A DNA stretch of 64,000 nt from Sipunculus nudus. Taxonomy: Eukaryota; Annelida; Sipuncula; Golfingiida; Sipunculidae. The stretch lies in contig CM049318.1 of NCBI GenBank assembly GCA_026874595.1, positions 7,916,741-7,980,740 of the forward strand. The letters are read 5' to 3'. The translations under genes and the position numbers were made by a program. Positions 52,201 through 61,247 of the stretch are shown here, piece after piece (within the stretch, counting starts at the first letter, position 1; each line of letters opens with the position of its first letter). The notes below the pieces were generated by a model, which worked only from the letters and a program-made list of their open reading frames with translations, did not search any database and was not told the DNA's origin.

Positions 52201-55200
52201 AGCAGTTTAAACTAGGCTTGCTGTTAAGTTGGTTGCAGCGGGCTGAATCTTGTGTGCAAATAGAACTTTGGAGCAATTGTGCTAGATCTGGAGTGACTCA
52301 CTCTTGATCTAACATGGTCCAGCACTAACAACTACCACTACTACATATGAAGTGTGTAGATCATGCCAGATTTCATAGTGTAAATGCGAGGCCAGATTGG
52401 GAACCGAGCTTGACACCAACAGTCTTATGCATTACTTTAAGGCAGTTTAAATGGTCACTTGGCCTGGTAAAGTGTGAAGACAAAATGAAATGTTTTTCAA
52501 ATTAACCTTGAGCCAGACCTATCTAGTGTGAGTGGAAAGTATAAATCCTCAGTAATGAGCTGATATTTAGTGACCTAAATTCATAGTGTTGATATACCAT
52601 ATACCCAAATCTGTGCAATTAAAGCCAATATGTAGATAAATATGTTTACAGCGAATAAGAACCTACCTAGATTAAATAACAAAGAAATTGTACATGTTCT
52701 TCATAATAGCTTCTGGATATCTTCATCCAAAGGATGGAATTAAATATTAGAAAACTACCAGCAAGGAAAACTACCTGACCAATGATATGATAGCTTTAAG
52801 TGCAGAAACAGAAGGAGAATCAAATTTTTGTACTCACATCACAGTTGACTGACACAAGGCCATTCTGGTATATTGTAGAGCTGATATGCTTGTCATACCA
52901 GTGATTGTTGCAGTTACCTGCTAAAGACTCCATTGCTAGCTACAACACAGAAACATAGTACAAATGGTGAAAAATGTTTTCTACAATTATTTCCTGAACT
53001 GGCTACAAGCTCAAACACTAAACATAGCATAAATAGTCAAAAATGTTAAATTTCCCAACCTTTCCCTGGTAAGAGGTATTTTTGTCAAATTCCCTGACCT
53101 TTCCCTGATTACAGGCTTTTCCTAACACTGGAAAAAGGTAAAAAGTGTTTAGCTCTGCTTGGGCTTTCTTATATATGTTTGCTACAAAAATGCTTAAAAT
53201 AAAACATGGTTCCTTGAACTGACACATGTAACTCAGTGCCAGATCTTATCACAAAAGCCCTGTAAAGTCTGTATGGTGAATCTCTGATATTTGCATATTA
53301 GGGGTTCACAAGGCCCTTTCAGGACCTGACTATCAGGATGTCATGCTTCATGTGAATGGCATCGTTGCTATGAGAATGCCAAAAGCGGTCCAATAGGCAA
53401 TTGACAGATCCTCCCAGGCAGTAACATTCATAGTGTTCAGTTAGTCCATACATGGAACTTGATGTCCAATGATTTATCTCTGCTGGACAAACATTACAGT
53501 TCTTTGGCCATATCCAAGTGCATATTGCAGACACTATTGCACCTTTCCCTCTGCTGAGATGAAGTTTGGTCCCAAAGACACTGCAAAGTTGCCAACATGC
53601 AAATCATGAAATTTAATAAAGTACCCATATTTTAAGACTCTGGCCCTTTAAAGCTTTAGAGAAGATGATTAACACAGAGACAGATCTTACTGAATCATAG
53701 TCTGTTGATGATTAACACAGAGACGGATCTTACTGAATCATAGTCTGTTGATGATTAACACAGAGTCAGATCTTACTGAATCATAGTCTGTTGATGATTA
53801 ACACAGAGACGGATCTTACTGAATCATAGTCTGTTGATGATTAACACAGAGTCAGATCTTACTGAATCATAGTCTGTTGATGATTAACACAGAGACGGAT
53901 CTTACTGAATCATAGTCTGTTGGCCGGGCATCATCCAGGATCAGGGAGAAGATGCTGTCCTGAATGGTTTCTAGGTTACACAGGTTGTCTGGATGGAGGC
54001 TGACTAGATGCTGACGGACCTAGAAGAGAATACACCAATACTGTCAATAAACTGGAACCATATATGTCTTTAACTATGACAGTCAGCTGATTAACATGAA
54101 ATATACATAAATGTTTAACACATGATATAAAATGGTTAATCACAGCTTCGCTATGAGTGACCCCGACTTAATTTTCACAGTAAATATGGATCACATGTGC
54201 ATTTACATATATTTATGCAAAATCTGAAGTCTGTAGCAATAACAATTATGTTTTGTGACATATCAACCAAAATCCAGCATTATTTAAACTGTTATCGCTA
54301 TAACTCAGATGACCTCAAGTGACCTGAGCTGAAAATGATTTTATAGATTAAGCATATTTTCATCTTCATTCGCTGTCTGCAGGTGTATGAATGTATCAGT
54401 TTATGCTAAAAATCTACTTCAACTTGAAGAGTCTGGGTTTGGAGTAAGAAAAATACAAAATTCTTACACTGGCTGTAGTGAAATTGATAATTCTGTAACA
54501 GGGAACAGACAAGGTTAGGCAGGATAACTCTTTATTCTTAATGCATCCATTAAATAAAACAAAAATCTCATAATACAAAGTCACATATGCAAGTGGAACA
54601 CACTTTTCTGACTTGTGAAAATTCATATGTAACTTGGTGAACTCTGACCTTTGCCCATGTGTCCCTGTTTTCTGTTGTCATTGGACACAGGCTGGCTCCT
54701 GCTGTCCCTCGAGTACACGCTTCCATAATTAAACTAAGTGACCGCTCAAGCTCTAGCGGCGTGTATGGGTCACCATATTCATCTACTGCTGGCATTTTAA
54801 ATATTCGTCCCTTACAGATTACCGTCACAAAATGTGGACATGGACCATCTTTTTCTGAAATAGAGTAGAGGAGATAAAAAAAATCCCACATATTATCTAT
54901 AAATATCTAAAATAAATATACATACATTGAGATGTAAATTTGGATTTCAATATAAATAATAATATCTCTTTATGTGATAAACTGACAGATTGACAGATAT
55001 AAATAAATAATCAGATTGTGATATTGCTAGTAACTTCCTCGTCACTGGCCTGCTACACAGCCACAAATTGCTAAATGCTATTGATTCCAAACCAGCTTCC
55101 AACTGATATGAACTGCTACATGAAAATGATAATGATAAATCAGCATCATCCTCTACATATTTTACATATAAGCAAATGTTACTCATGATTCTATATCTTT

Positions 55201-58200
55201 TAAATAATATTAAGCAATGTAGTTTCATTACACATTTATGATTTTAAATAAACACAGAGTAATTGAACCTAACTCTGTTACCTAACTTAAACTTGCATGT
55301 AAATGTATCATATTTTTCCCTTGGTATGCGACATCCGTTGAACATGCGCATATACTGGTCCATGCACCACTTGTCACCTGAACTACTCATGTCCGGTCGT
55401 ATCTGTTCCCTGGAATACAAAAGGATTAAAAACATGGAAAATGGTTAAGGTCAGTGGAAACTAAATTAAGAGTTTAATCAATATTTGTATCTATTGGTAA
55501 TACCAGCCATACGAGAGCATTCTATTTAATTAAATACTGTAGAAATACATATAATTATTGGACATATAACAATTTTATGTAAAATCTTCACTTATGCCCT
55601 AGAAATAAATATTTAAACAATCCTAAATATTAATATTTAAAAAAAAATATTCTGAATAATAATTTTCAAAACTCAAACTACTTTAAAGAATGACTCAAAA
55701 AAAATTTAGGCCTAATATGCTGTGTATTTTTTTTTAATTTTTCTTGTTTTGAACAAACTGCAGTAAAATAAGAGAGCTGGCGAGTCATTTTATCCCAGGG
55801 TATAGAGGTTAAGAAATCATGGCATATAAGGACTTTTTTTATATAAAGATATGTCCATGGCCTATTGATGGCACTGTCTATTGAATGAGGATGAAGGTAT
55901 TGATATGATAAAAATGTTTTTGTTATCATTTAGCCTTTTATGCCTTTTGGATTTTACCTAACCCTGTGCATATAAAACCTGAAACCCAGGTTTTATATGC
56001 ACAGGGTTAGGTAAAATCCAAAAGTCATTACCTGTTGTTAAGACATGAGAGCAGATATCAGAGGTTCCACAAGATTTCACCATAATGCCTGGCAGGGTTC
56101 GAACCAGAGACATTCAGCTACGAATCTGAACGCCTTAACCGGTAGGCTATGTCCTACCCCTAAATAAAGACTTTCTTAGATTAAAAAAAAATTCACAAAG
56201 TAAAATCCAAACTAGACGACCATAGGTCGAAAGCTTGCCAGGAATTGAAATGATATACAGACGAATAGATAGAAGATACTGTCGGTTTTTTATCAATGGA
56301 ATGATTCTCAGGGCCATTGCTGAGAAGTTGTACCCTGTAGAATGACATATCAAACAAAGGAACAAGCAGGCAGACAAAGCTGACAACAAGTGAAGAACAG
56401 ACAGACATACTGACAATGTGAGACAAGATTGACACCAGATGACTTTACCTGGTTATGGAGAAGGATCAGAAAAGGAAATAAGTTATAATTTATGTAATTG
56501 CGGTTTGCAGTTTTGGAGATATGGAAAAATAATATTTTATTGGAGATGTTCGACTGCAGCGCCCTCTAGCGGACATATCCTGAAGACAACAAATGCATTT
56601 CATGATATTAGTGTATGACATAAGATGTCCCAGTTTTAGAAGGATTCCTCCTAATCTCTAGCTACTGAATGCCAAATGAGAGACGCAAGAACCAGCAAGC
56701 AGGCAAATTTTAGGACAACTGACAAACAGACGGACATACTGACAAGGTGACACAAGAATGAGACCAAATGACTTAGTCAGGTTATGGAAAAGACCAAGAG
56801 GAAGAAAATATGCCATAGTTTCTGTAATTGAGGTTTATAGTAATGGAGTTATGGCCAAAGAATATGTTAGGGATGGATTTTTGGAGATTTCCGGCAAGCA
56901 ATAATATTTGGGTGTGGAACAACTTTGTGATTAAAGATAATAAAAATGTATTTTCTGACTAGTTGCCTTTGGAACTGACCTTCGGAGGAGCTGCCAGTAT
57001 CTGAGGAAGTAGTGAGCGCTGAAGGACGCCCTGCTGACCTGTGAACCTTCCTGTGCGGGCCAGGAGTGGAAGAAGTAGGGAGCCGGTCCTGCGAAGTTCA
57101 TCAGCGGAACGAGAGGACTGCGTAATATCAGGTACACCTCCTCCAACCACCACTTCTCCATCTGATAAAATCAAAACATTATATGGTTGCTATGGCAACT
57201 GAATTTTTACTTCTTTTCTGAAATACAACTAGGGCCAAGAGGCACAAAAAGTCATATATTTAACTAGGAAAGTGTGGCATCAGTGGGGAGGCCACATGAA
57301 TGGACAGAAGGAAGGACAGATGGCACAAAAGATGCAGACCATTTTAGTAGTCCTCCCTCCTTCAGGCAGTGGACTAATTAAGGGGTCAAAATTACACTGC
57401 TACAATGCATCAATGATGGAAACACTGAATTGAATCAAAATCAAGAAAAATTTATTACAGTTACTGCATTTAGAGTTATGCATCTTCCCTGTTTTTATCT
57501 TCTCAGCACATATCTCAGGGCAGATAAATAATACACATGAGGGTGTAAACAAAGTGTGCCAAAGTCATCTTATATATTACATTCTAAAAAAGGTTTTCTC
57601 GGTAATGCATGCAAAAACATACATTATGCGAAGACATAAATGCTTGTTGGGTACATTATAGTGGAATGCCATTTAAGTGATTATTTTAATGGTTGGTTGT
57701 TTTCTTCCATAATTGATTAAACTGGTAGCATATTTGCATTATTAATCTTTAATGCACATGCTAAGAAATCATATTATCCAGAAAAAAAAAATTCGAACAT
57801 TGTTAGGCATATAAGACATACGGGATACAAATAACTTAGTTTACAGCACCTTTTGCAGTGAACAAGTGCCAACAACCTGGCTGTTACCGTGACCGTTTAA
57901 CATGATATATACAACTAGGGACTGAATTTACTTTATTAAAATATCAATATTTAATTCTATACAATAGATTTCACAGTTACATAGTAAGGACATATAAAAA
58001 CTTATTTATAACCAATCATCAGTCTTTTTATATCTTTCAACCAGTGAACATGATTTTGCAACCTCGTCCTACGACTTGTAAATTATAATGTTCATCTTGG
58101 CATAATCTGGATAGAACACTTATAGTATATATTTAGTCTCTGACAGAATATTAAGATTATCCACAATAACTGAATTAAGAATCAAAATGAATGGCAAAAA

Positions 58201-59298
58201 CATATAATCAAAATAAATTGAAGATCCTAAGCAATTCACAGGCCTAGTAAAATAGTCATCAGCCATTCAAGATTGAACTTGTGCACATTGAAGAGAAGGC
58301 CACTGACTGGTCAGTTTTAATTACCATACTTAATGATAACTTATTACCTGCCCTACTTTGACTTACCCAGTTGCGCCTATCTTTGGCATATTCTAGAAGC
58401 TTTTTCTGCAGTTTTGGCCCTGGGTTCCGTTCAAAGTTTCGCACAACTGATTCTGTTTTTCTATATTCCTGGTCAGTCAGAAGTGGCTTTGCTGCAATAT
58501 AACCATATTCTTTAGCTATTAATTAATGCAAAATGTGTAAAACATAAAGGACAAAGCTGGCTGCCTTTCTGAATGAAATTTTTGTGAAACAGTAATGCTA
58601 CCTCATCCTGCAAGCAGACTGTACTTAATGCTTAATATTGGGATGTAATTTTTCATCAAAACCATGTGCTCAGGGATGTGTATGACTCTTTTACCACCAG
58701 TATCAGGTTTTTGCATATCAGCTGTTCCAAAATAAAAGCACACAGAGACAATTAAAGAACTGACTGTCAGACAGACACACACATGAAGCTAAAAATATGA
58801 TAGTCTCATTGGTCATTAGTGATGACTATAATTCTGAATAGTGAACAACTGTAAGGCATGCAAGATTCTTTGTTGAAATAATTACACTTTTTGTAAATAA
58901 TTATAATTTGTTAGTATTGCATGGGAATGGGCATATCTTAACCCTTGTGCCCGAATCCCTTTGATAAAATGCTTGTATTGGTACTTGTATCTTGATCACT
59001 GTACGCTTATTGCATTCTAATGTATCAATAAAATATTTCAAACTCTTTGGTAAAATCAAGTAACATGAAAGAAGCACTGAAAAACAGTCAGATATGCTGA
59101 CATATACAGAGAAACCCTTTTGAAAACAAACAGAATTTTTTTCATTAACATACCTGACCGCAGGTACCGGTCTAGTGTCTGCTTCAGGGGTGGTACAGGT
59201 AGGGCCGGGAGGTCATCAGCGTAGACGAACGTTTTCCTGCCATCACTTGCATATCCTGTCTTCTTGATGATCTCCTCTGGAGACATTGGTGTCGCCAT
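34153..59298 (-). CDS. CROT: Peroxisomal carnitine O-octanoyltransferase, complete (15 coding exons, 625 aa)
   Basis: Transfers medium-chain (about C6-C12) and branched acyl groups from CoA to carnitine in peroxisomes, so chain-shortened products can leave for mitochondria. Exons in transcript order: 59298-59154, 58491-58367, 57161-56980, 55409-55282, 54854-54649, 54019-53906, 52939-52838, 52010-51927, 48809-48702, 48134-48004, 47475-47352, 46252-46174, 45275-45182, 37957-37838, 34288-34153. All have GT/AG borders and join in frame to 625 codons plus TGA; human CROT is 612. Landmarks: N-terminal LPALPVPPLKQTLDRYL; NFAGPAP near 112; catalytic His335 in HAPYDA (CRAT and the CPTs have different residues here); KFHPDTFVQ; GRTETVRSCT with TET 460-462; LSTS 549-552; C-terminal AKM, a PTS1-type peroxisomal signal. 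HAPYDA and RSCT identify CROT rather than CRAT, CPT1/2 or ChAT. Confidence 0.96.
34690..35405 (-). repeat. 37-bp minisatellite (distal part) with three-unit higher-order pattern
   Basis: CTGATTCAAT-type starts at 34997, 35034, 35071, 35107, 35144, 35181, 35217, 35254 and 35291. Minus-strand unit: AATCAGTAAGTCTCTCTGAG then ATAGGGATCATTTATTG. Three subtypes (TTTCTGGGG, TTTCCCTTAG, CATCTCTCTG) recur in order, giving a higher-order repeat of about 110 bp. Outer copies are degenerate. Confidence 0.9.
35762..36940. mobile_element. 1.18-kb DNA element with perfect 26-bp inverted ends (ACCGTAAAATC)
   Basis: 35762-35787 and 36915-36940 are exact reverse complements, starting ACCGTAAAATCTGTGAAATT. Inside are two diverged direct copies (GGCTTACGCATGGAAATCCC near 36129, GGCTTACACACGGAAATCCC near 36452). 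No transposase seen. It interrupts older repeat DNA in the last CROT intron. Confidence 0.85.
37690..37840 (-). repeat. Minisatellite at the CROT exon 14 5' splice site (proximal part)
   Basis: Read on the minus strand, the real donor AATCG|GTAAGTCTCTCTCAAG is followed by three more units beginning AATC/AACC, then (A/T)GTA or GTG, then a GGGATC-like core and TTTATTA. The unit matches the 37-bp array at 34690-35405, so both are one array split by inserted DNA. Confidence 0.85.
37838..37957 (-). CDS. CROT: CROT exon 14, STS motif
   Basis: Acceptor AAACTTCCAG, donor CG|GTAAGT. Residues 541-580: SGGGGNYILSTSFIGY, then GGVAAMCENGYGFFYCIEQN. The intron before it (37958-45181) is the longest in the gene and is packed with repeats. 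Its donor is the seed of the 37-bp minisatellite downstream. Confidence 0.96.
38382..38760 (+). mobile_element. tRNA-derived SINE, same family as 20401
   Basis: Box A-like TGGCTCAGGGGAAGAGC, box B-like GGGTTCAAATCTC, then the shared body (GCCGAGGTGGTGAGA, CACCCAGGGTAAACGC, ACAAACAAGTGTGCC, GGTTGACACCAGG). Single copy of the segment duplicated at 20561. Confidence 0.82.
38820..39230 (-). repeat. Dispersed element fragment, copy 1
   Basis: Shares GTAGGTGGC, CATAGTAAGTTTT, CCACACAATGGTT, TTTTTCTATAATCAGCTCTA and TCAAGGTCACCCAT with 40570-40830. Confidence 0.7.
39400..40480 (+). repeat. Tandem block of about 338-bp units (3 copies)
   Basis: ATATGGGTAACA-type marks at about 39584, 40030 and 40368; GGTGGCACCACCAGTCTGC and GGAGATTTTTCA recur once per unit. 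The first interval is about 108 bp longer owing to an extra copy of the GGTGGCGCCACC part. It belongs to the element ending at 40566. Confidence 0.82.
40480..40566 (+). mobile_element. Element end: GACGGAC-rich, terminal hairpin, CTAA
   Basis: After GACGGAC repeats comes CGCTATAG, then hairpin arms AGCTCAGGTGACT (40536-40548) and AGTCACCTGAACT (40552-40564) with a 3-nt loop, then AACTAAAA. A near copy with a weaker hairpin lies at 44560-44665; reversed copies are at 23690 and 24488. Confidence 0.7.
40570..40985 (-). repeat. Dispersed element fragment, copy 2
   Basis: Same family as 38820-39230; ends near AGCCTATGGGCTGAGGGCTA. Confidence 0.65.
40985..41882 (+). repeat. 179-bp satellite-like array, 5 copies
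   Basis: GTACATGTG-type starts at 40991, 41170, 41349, 41527 and 41706. Each unit has CATGAAATTTTCTATGTTCA, AGTAGGTCAACTGGGA, CTGTAACTGGTCATTATCTG and AATATCTGCAGGCATTG. A sixth copy lies at 44668-44850. Confidence 0.93.
41885..43400 (-). other. CROT intron sequence without recognised features
   Basis: AT-rich. A strong acceptor-like site at about 42767 (minus strand) precedes a short open frame but does not join the CROT frame convincingly (see rejected list). Confidence 0.4.
43406..43742. mobile_element. PIF/Harbinger-like MITE, copy 1 (337 bp)
   Basis: Inverted ends GGCCAAAA and TTTTGGCC, with GGTATGGTTCTCAGGCAC and its reverse complement just inside (total about 35 bp). Flanked by TTA on both sides (43403-43405, 43743-43745), the 3-bp TWA duplication of Harbinger elements. 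No coding capacity. Confidence 0.88.
43880..44440 (+). repeat. Four tandem units (about 135-146 bp) each with a TGACCTTTGACCT motif
   Basis: The motif is at 43892, 44029, 44164 and 44310. Units also share TTCTTCCCCT, GTAGGTGAGC, TATGTGAAAGAT, GGGATGAAA and TTTTCAAAGAAG. Confidence 0.88.
44440..44665 (+). mobile_element. Second copy of the GACGGAC/hairpin element end
   Basis: CCCATAACTTCGAGAATATA, GGTCACAGTGACC, GATTTGTGCCCTGCTAACGG, GGACGG repeats, ATCGCTATAG and ACTGAAAGTCAGCTGAGCTA, collinear with 40340-40566. The 179-bp unit follows directly. Confidence 0.72.
44668..44850 (+). repeat. Isolated copy of the 179-bp satellite unit
   Basis: Same motif order as 40985-41882, one unit. It is directly joined to the hairpin end, suggesting the satellite is part of that mobile element. 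Confidence 0.88.
45182..45275 (-). CDS. CROT: CROT exon 13
   Basis: Acceptor CTGTTTCCAG, donor AG|GTAATC. Residues 510-540: GIDRHLLGLQLTAMREGLPM, ending YTDPAYKK, matching FDRHLLGLLLIAKEEGLP and FTDPLFSK. Confidence 0.95.
46174..46252 (-). CDS. CROT: CROT exon 12
   Basis: Acceptor ACATTTCAG, donor G|GTACGT. Residues 484-509: DKDKYNKLMAAINKHLSLMG, the surface helix preceding the GIDRHLLGL block. Confidence 0.9.
46402..46694. mobile_element. PIF/Harbinger-like MITE, copy 2 (293 bp)
   Basis: Collinear with 43406-43742 (GTTCTCAGGCAC, AAAAATGTCA, GGGGAAAAGCATGAAAA, AACAAAGGAAAT, TATCTTCTTGAAAGA, GGTGCCTGAGA). Flanked by TAA on both sides (46399-46401, 46695-46697). The outermost base is A instead of G on the left. 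Confidence 0.87.
47352..47475 (-). CDS. CROT: CROT exon 11, carnitine-binding TET motif
   Basis: Acceptor TTACTCCAG, donor ACG|GTAGGT. Residues 442-483: TYETATTRQFYHGRTETVRS then CT. The TET and RS residues contact carnitine in the family. Confidence 0.96.
47864..47931. other. 68-nt imperfect hairpin in CROT intron 10
   Basis: Outer arms GTTAGC / GCTAAC, inner arms GGCGACGCAACAG / CTGTTGTGTTGCC with G-U pairs, loop AAACCTGAAAC. Length and shape resemble a microRNA precursor or a small fold-back element; no conserved seed recognised. Confidence 0.4.
48004..48134 (-). CDS. CROT: CROT exon 10
   Basis: Acceptor ATGTTCCAG, donor GGCAA|GTATGT, chosen because it joins exon 11 in frame as MGKPAPTYETAT. 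Residues 399-441, with KFHPDTFVQVALQYAYR, part of the CoA-binding region. Confidence 0.94.
48702..48809 (-). CDS. CROT: CROT exon 9
   Basis: Acceptor TTCTTGACAG, donor ACA|GTAAGT. Residues 363-398: VIRDIPRPEELIFHMDDKI, matching VRDIPLPEELIFIVDEK of the family. Confidence 0.96.
49024..51268. mobile_element. 2.2-kb region bounded by ACCGTAAATC inverted ends
   Basis: Left ACCGTAAATCCTGTTTTTAT and right ATAAAAACAAGATTTACGGT are inverted; GCGGCCATAAATAG-like motifs lie inside both ends. It shares GGGCGATAATAGGAG with the element at 35762. The middle (50000-50900) is richer in CpG than its surroundings. Either one element or two short ones flanking unrelated DNA; no transposase seen. Confidence 0.6.
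51600..51925 (-). mobile_element. Diverged tRNA-derived SINE
   Basis: Minus strand: box A-like GATCTATGGCTCAGAGC, box B-like GAGTTCAAATCTCAGC, then CAGCCCCCAC, ACCCAGCAAT and GATGCCAGGATAAA, matching the body order of the 38382 copy. It ends within a few bases of the CROT exon 8 donor. Confidence 0.65.
51927..52010 (-). CDS. CROT: CROT exon 8, catalytic histidine
   Basis: Acceptor AATTTTCAG, donor ACG|GTGAGT. Residues 335-362. The first codon is the catalytic His of HAPYDA (His327 in mammals), the general base that activates carnitine or CoA. Confidence 0.96.
52838..52939 (-). CDS. CROT: CROT exon 7
   Basis: Acceptor TGTTGTAG, donor GAT|GTGAGT. Residues 301-334: AGNCNNHWYDKHISSTIYQ, ending VSVNCD; matches the FSNGVFGCNCD segment directly before the catalytic His. 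Confidence 0.93.
53686..53925 (-). repeat. Six 43-bp copies of the CROT exon 6 5' splice site
   Basis: CTTACTGAATCATAGTCTGT (+ strand) starts at 53686, 53729, 53772, 53815, 53858 and 53901, spacing exactly 43. The copy at 53901 is the real exon border. Copies 2, 4 and 6 carry GAGACGG and copies 3 and 5 carry GAGTCAG, so the array has an 86-bp dimer structure. Near-identity points to recent expansion. Confidence 0.96.
53906..54019 (-). CDS. CROT: CROT exon 6, followed by donor-derived minisatellite
   Basis: Acceptor TCTCTTCTAG, donor TCA|GTAAGA. Residues 263-300: VRQHLVSLHPDNLCNLETIQ and onward, ending DDARPTDYDS. The last 17 exon bases and the donor are the unit of the 43-bp array just downstream in the intron. 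Confidence 0.94.
54649..54854 (-). CDS. CROT: CROT exon 5
   Basis: Acceptor CTCTATTTCAG, donor AAG|GTCAGA. Residues 194-262: HFVTVICKGRIFKMPAVD, a TPLELERSL helix, and AGASLCPMTTENRDTWAK, equal to the LT-E-R-WAK block. Confidence 0.95.
55282..55409 (-). CDS. CROT: CROT exon 4
   Basis: Acceptor TTGTATTCCAG, donor G|GTAACA. Residues 151-193: MDQYMRMFNGCRIPREKYD, matching the family's MNQFRMLFSTCKVP-type segment. Confidence 0.93.
55944..56024. repeat. Perfect 37-bp inverted repeat with 7-bp spacer
   Basis: Arms 55944-55980 and 55988-56024 are exact reverse complements (start CTTTTGGATTTTACCTAACC); spacer GAAACCC. Lies in CROT intron 3 beside a tRNA-like SINE head. Confidence 0.97.
56080..56160 (-). 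mobile_element. tRNA-like SINE head
   Basis: Minus strand: box A-like TAGCCTACCGGTTAAGGCG and box B-like GGTTCGAACCCTGCC with a TTCAG/CTGAA anticodon-like stem. The loop has eight bases and no acceptor stem forms, so it is not a functional tRNA. Confidence 0.6.
56558..56572 (-). promoter_or_regulatory. CTCF-like site 1
   Basis: Minus strand CCGCTAGAGGGCGCT, close to the bilaterian CTCF core (CC-N-N-N-AG-G/A-GGGCGCT). Motif match only. Confidence 0.35.
56980..57161 (-). CDS. CROT: CROT exon 3
   Basis: Acceptor TTTTATCAG, donor AAG|GTCAGT. Residues 91-150: KWWLEEVYL, NFAGPAPYFFHSWP and YFLRYWQLLRR, the WW..YL / NFAGPA / YWQLLR blocks of the family. Confidence 0.96.
57162..58366 (-). other. 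CROT intron 2, nothing recognised
   Basis: AT-rich; no repeat family, exon or structural signal identified. Confidence 0.5.
58367..58491 (-). CDS. CROT: CROT exon 2
   Basis: Acceptor TATATTGCAG, donor TGG|GTAAGT. Residues 49-90: AKPLLTDQEYRKTESVV, then KLQKKLLEYAKDRRNW, matching the KLLERAK-RNW block of CROT. Confidence 0.95.
59154..59298 (-). CDS. CROT: CROT exon 1 (start codon)
   Basis: First ATG in the open frame is at 59298; an upstream extension has no ATG. CAG directly precedes the ATG, so a 5' UTR intron ending here is possible. Residues 1-48, containing DDLPALPVPPLKQTLDRYLR, the conserved N-terminus of carnitine acyltransferases. Donor CAG|GTATGT. Confidence 0.92.
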
Positions 59299-60714
59299 CT
59301 GGTGGCCTATCAAATCAACAGTTCAATATACTAATAAATTAAATCTTACAATTTAAACACTTATTACAACACAGTTTGAAAACTGCTGAAGACCTCACCA
59401 CATCCCCCTGAACAATACATACTGGTATATTGATCTGTTTACTGCCTCGACCTACAGGATTACTTGTCCGCCCTATATCTGAAACACGTTAGACCTAACT
59501 AGTACTCAGACCTAGTTCTGAGCCTTCCTGCTTGACACCTCTGACTTTTGAACTATAGACTGGCTGGTTATGGTTGCATCGCACAATACAAGAGTGATTC
59601 ATGGAAAGTTTAAGGTCTGATACACAGACAGCACACATTATGTGGGTACCAGACACCCTAATCACCTGAGTAACTTTGATCAACATACAACACAATTTAT
59701 AAGGGATCACCTGGTACGTTATTAACCTGCGCAAAGCGGGGAGGAGGGCAGCATATGGTTGTATTGGTTGTGTTATTAGTGTAGGAGAGCAAAACCACAA
59801 TGTCCTGGGTGTTTTACAAAATGTTTTCAATTAAACTGTTCCCATGAATAACTAAGGGTTAATTAACATTTCATGGCACAAATTTTCTTCCTATCAACTT
59901 TCAACACTATCTTCCACACAGGGTTTGCATCCATAATATCCAACGCTTTTTTATTAGAATTTTGCATTGCTGACTGAACCCCACCCCACCCCCACCCCCC
60001 AATTATCTTATCTGAAAAGAATATAGAATTCCAACCCCTCAAATTATTTGTAATACTTTCATTACCATGAATCATAAAGATGCAGTGGAAATTTTATGTA
60101 GAAGCATGATATGACCCTTTATTTAATAAGTGTAAGGAAAACTGTGAACATTTGTTCATCTATATAGTTAAATTCTTATGAGCCCGGGACCTCAATTCCA
60201 ATTCAGATCTTATTTTTATATAATTTTTTCTTTCTATCAATTAATCTTCAAGTAATTTCCCTTTATATTCTAACATTCTGACAAATTTTATTAAAAGACA
60301 CATTAAAAGAGGCTTCATTTTCATGAGTTATGATGTATCTGGGAATCAGTGACCACTTCAGTTTTTTTTCAAATAAAATTTCCTTGATCATAAATATCCT
60401 TAAATCAACAATCACTAATAAATATTAATGTGCACAGCTACAGCTGTATTTATACTAAAAAGGCCACATTCATTTCAGACAAAATTTTCTATTATGGAAT
60501 CAGTAATTTTAGAGAACATATTATAAATAAAATATTAATATCTGAAATTATTCTTTTAATTATGACAAATTATACCAATAAATATTTAATATTTTATATA
60601 TCCACCATTGAATTTCAAAATACAGTAAATGTTTGTAGCAATAAAACATATATTCATCATTCATATTAGATTGAAGTCTCTAACCACAGTTCTAACCACA
60701 AGCTCTCTGTCTCA

Positions 60715-60722
60715 CCCCCCCC

Positions 60723-60753
<31 letters not shown>

Positions 60754-60756
60754 ACT
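60715..60756. repeat. C25 tract followed by (CA)8
   Basis: 25 consecutive C at 60715-60739, then alternating AC to about 60756. The complement is G25, able to form quadruplexes. Confidence 0.95.
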
Positions 60757-61232
60757 CCCTCTCTCTCAGGTTCACATACACAAGAATATAATTTGCAATA
60801 GGTGACATTTTATTCCAAGATCAGAGATCATTTTCGTTTTAATTGTAGCACGTCTTCGTGTACAGCTTTGAGACTGACAGTCCTGCAGACGCCTTCACTG
60901 GCTGTCGTGAACTGAAGCGATCTCTTCAGCTGAAGAGATTAATTTATGAAAGCAATGAAAAGATATTCCCTCTCACAATCTGTTCATTATTTAAATCATT
61001 TGTCAACAAAATCAGTAATGCGTGCAGACTGTCGTACCTGAGTTTAATTATGCTCGATGTATGCTTGGGTGCGCCCACGGCGATCGGACAGTGTTTTCCT
61101 GGTCCCAAACATGAACTGATTGTAGACATTGCACTTTGAACAAGCGCAAGCAAAGCTTGAAGCCTTCAACTTTGTCCTCGTGAACTTTGCTCCTAATAAA
61201 TATTCATATCATTTATCAGCGCGTCAGTTCGA

Positions 61233-61247
61233 AGCGCCCTCTAGCGA
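61233..61247 (-). promoter_or_regulatory. CTCF-like site 2
   Basis: Minus strand TCGCTAGAGGGCGCT, 14 of 15 bases as in site 1 and the same orientation. Lies in the CROT 5' flank. Confidence 0.35.

Noticed and set aside
56080-56160. tRNA gene
   Set aside because: Eight-base anticodon loop and no acceptor stem; better explained as a SINE head.
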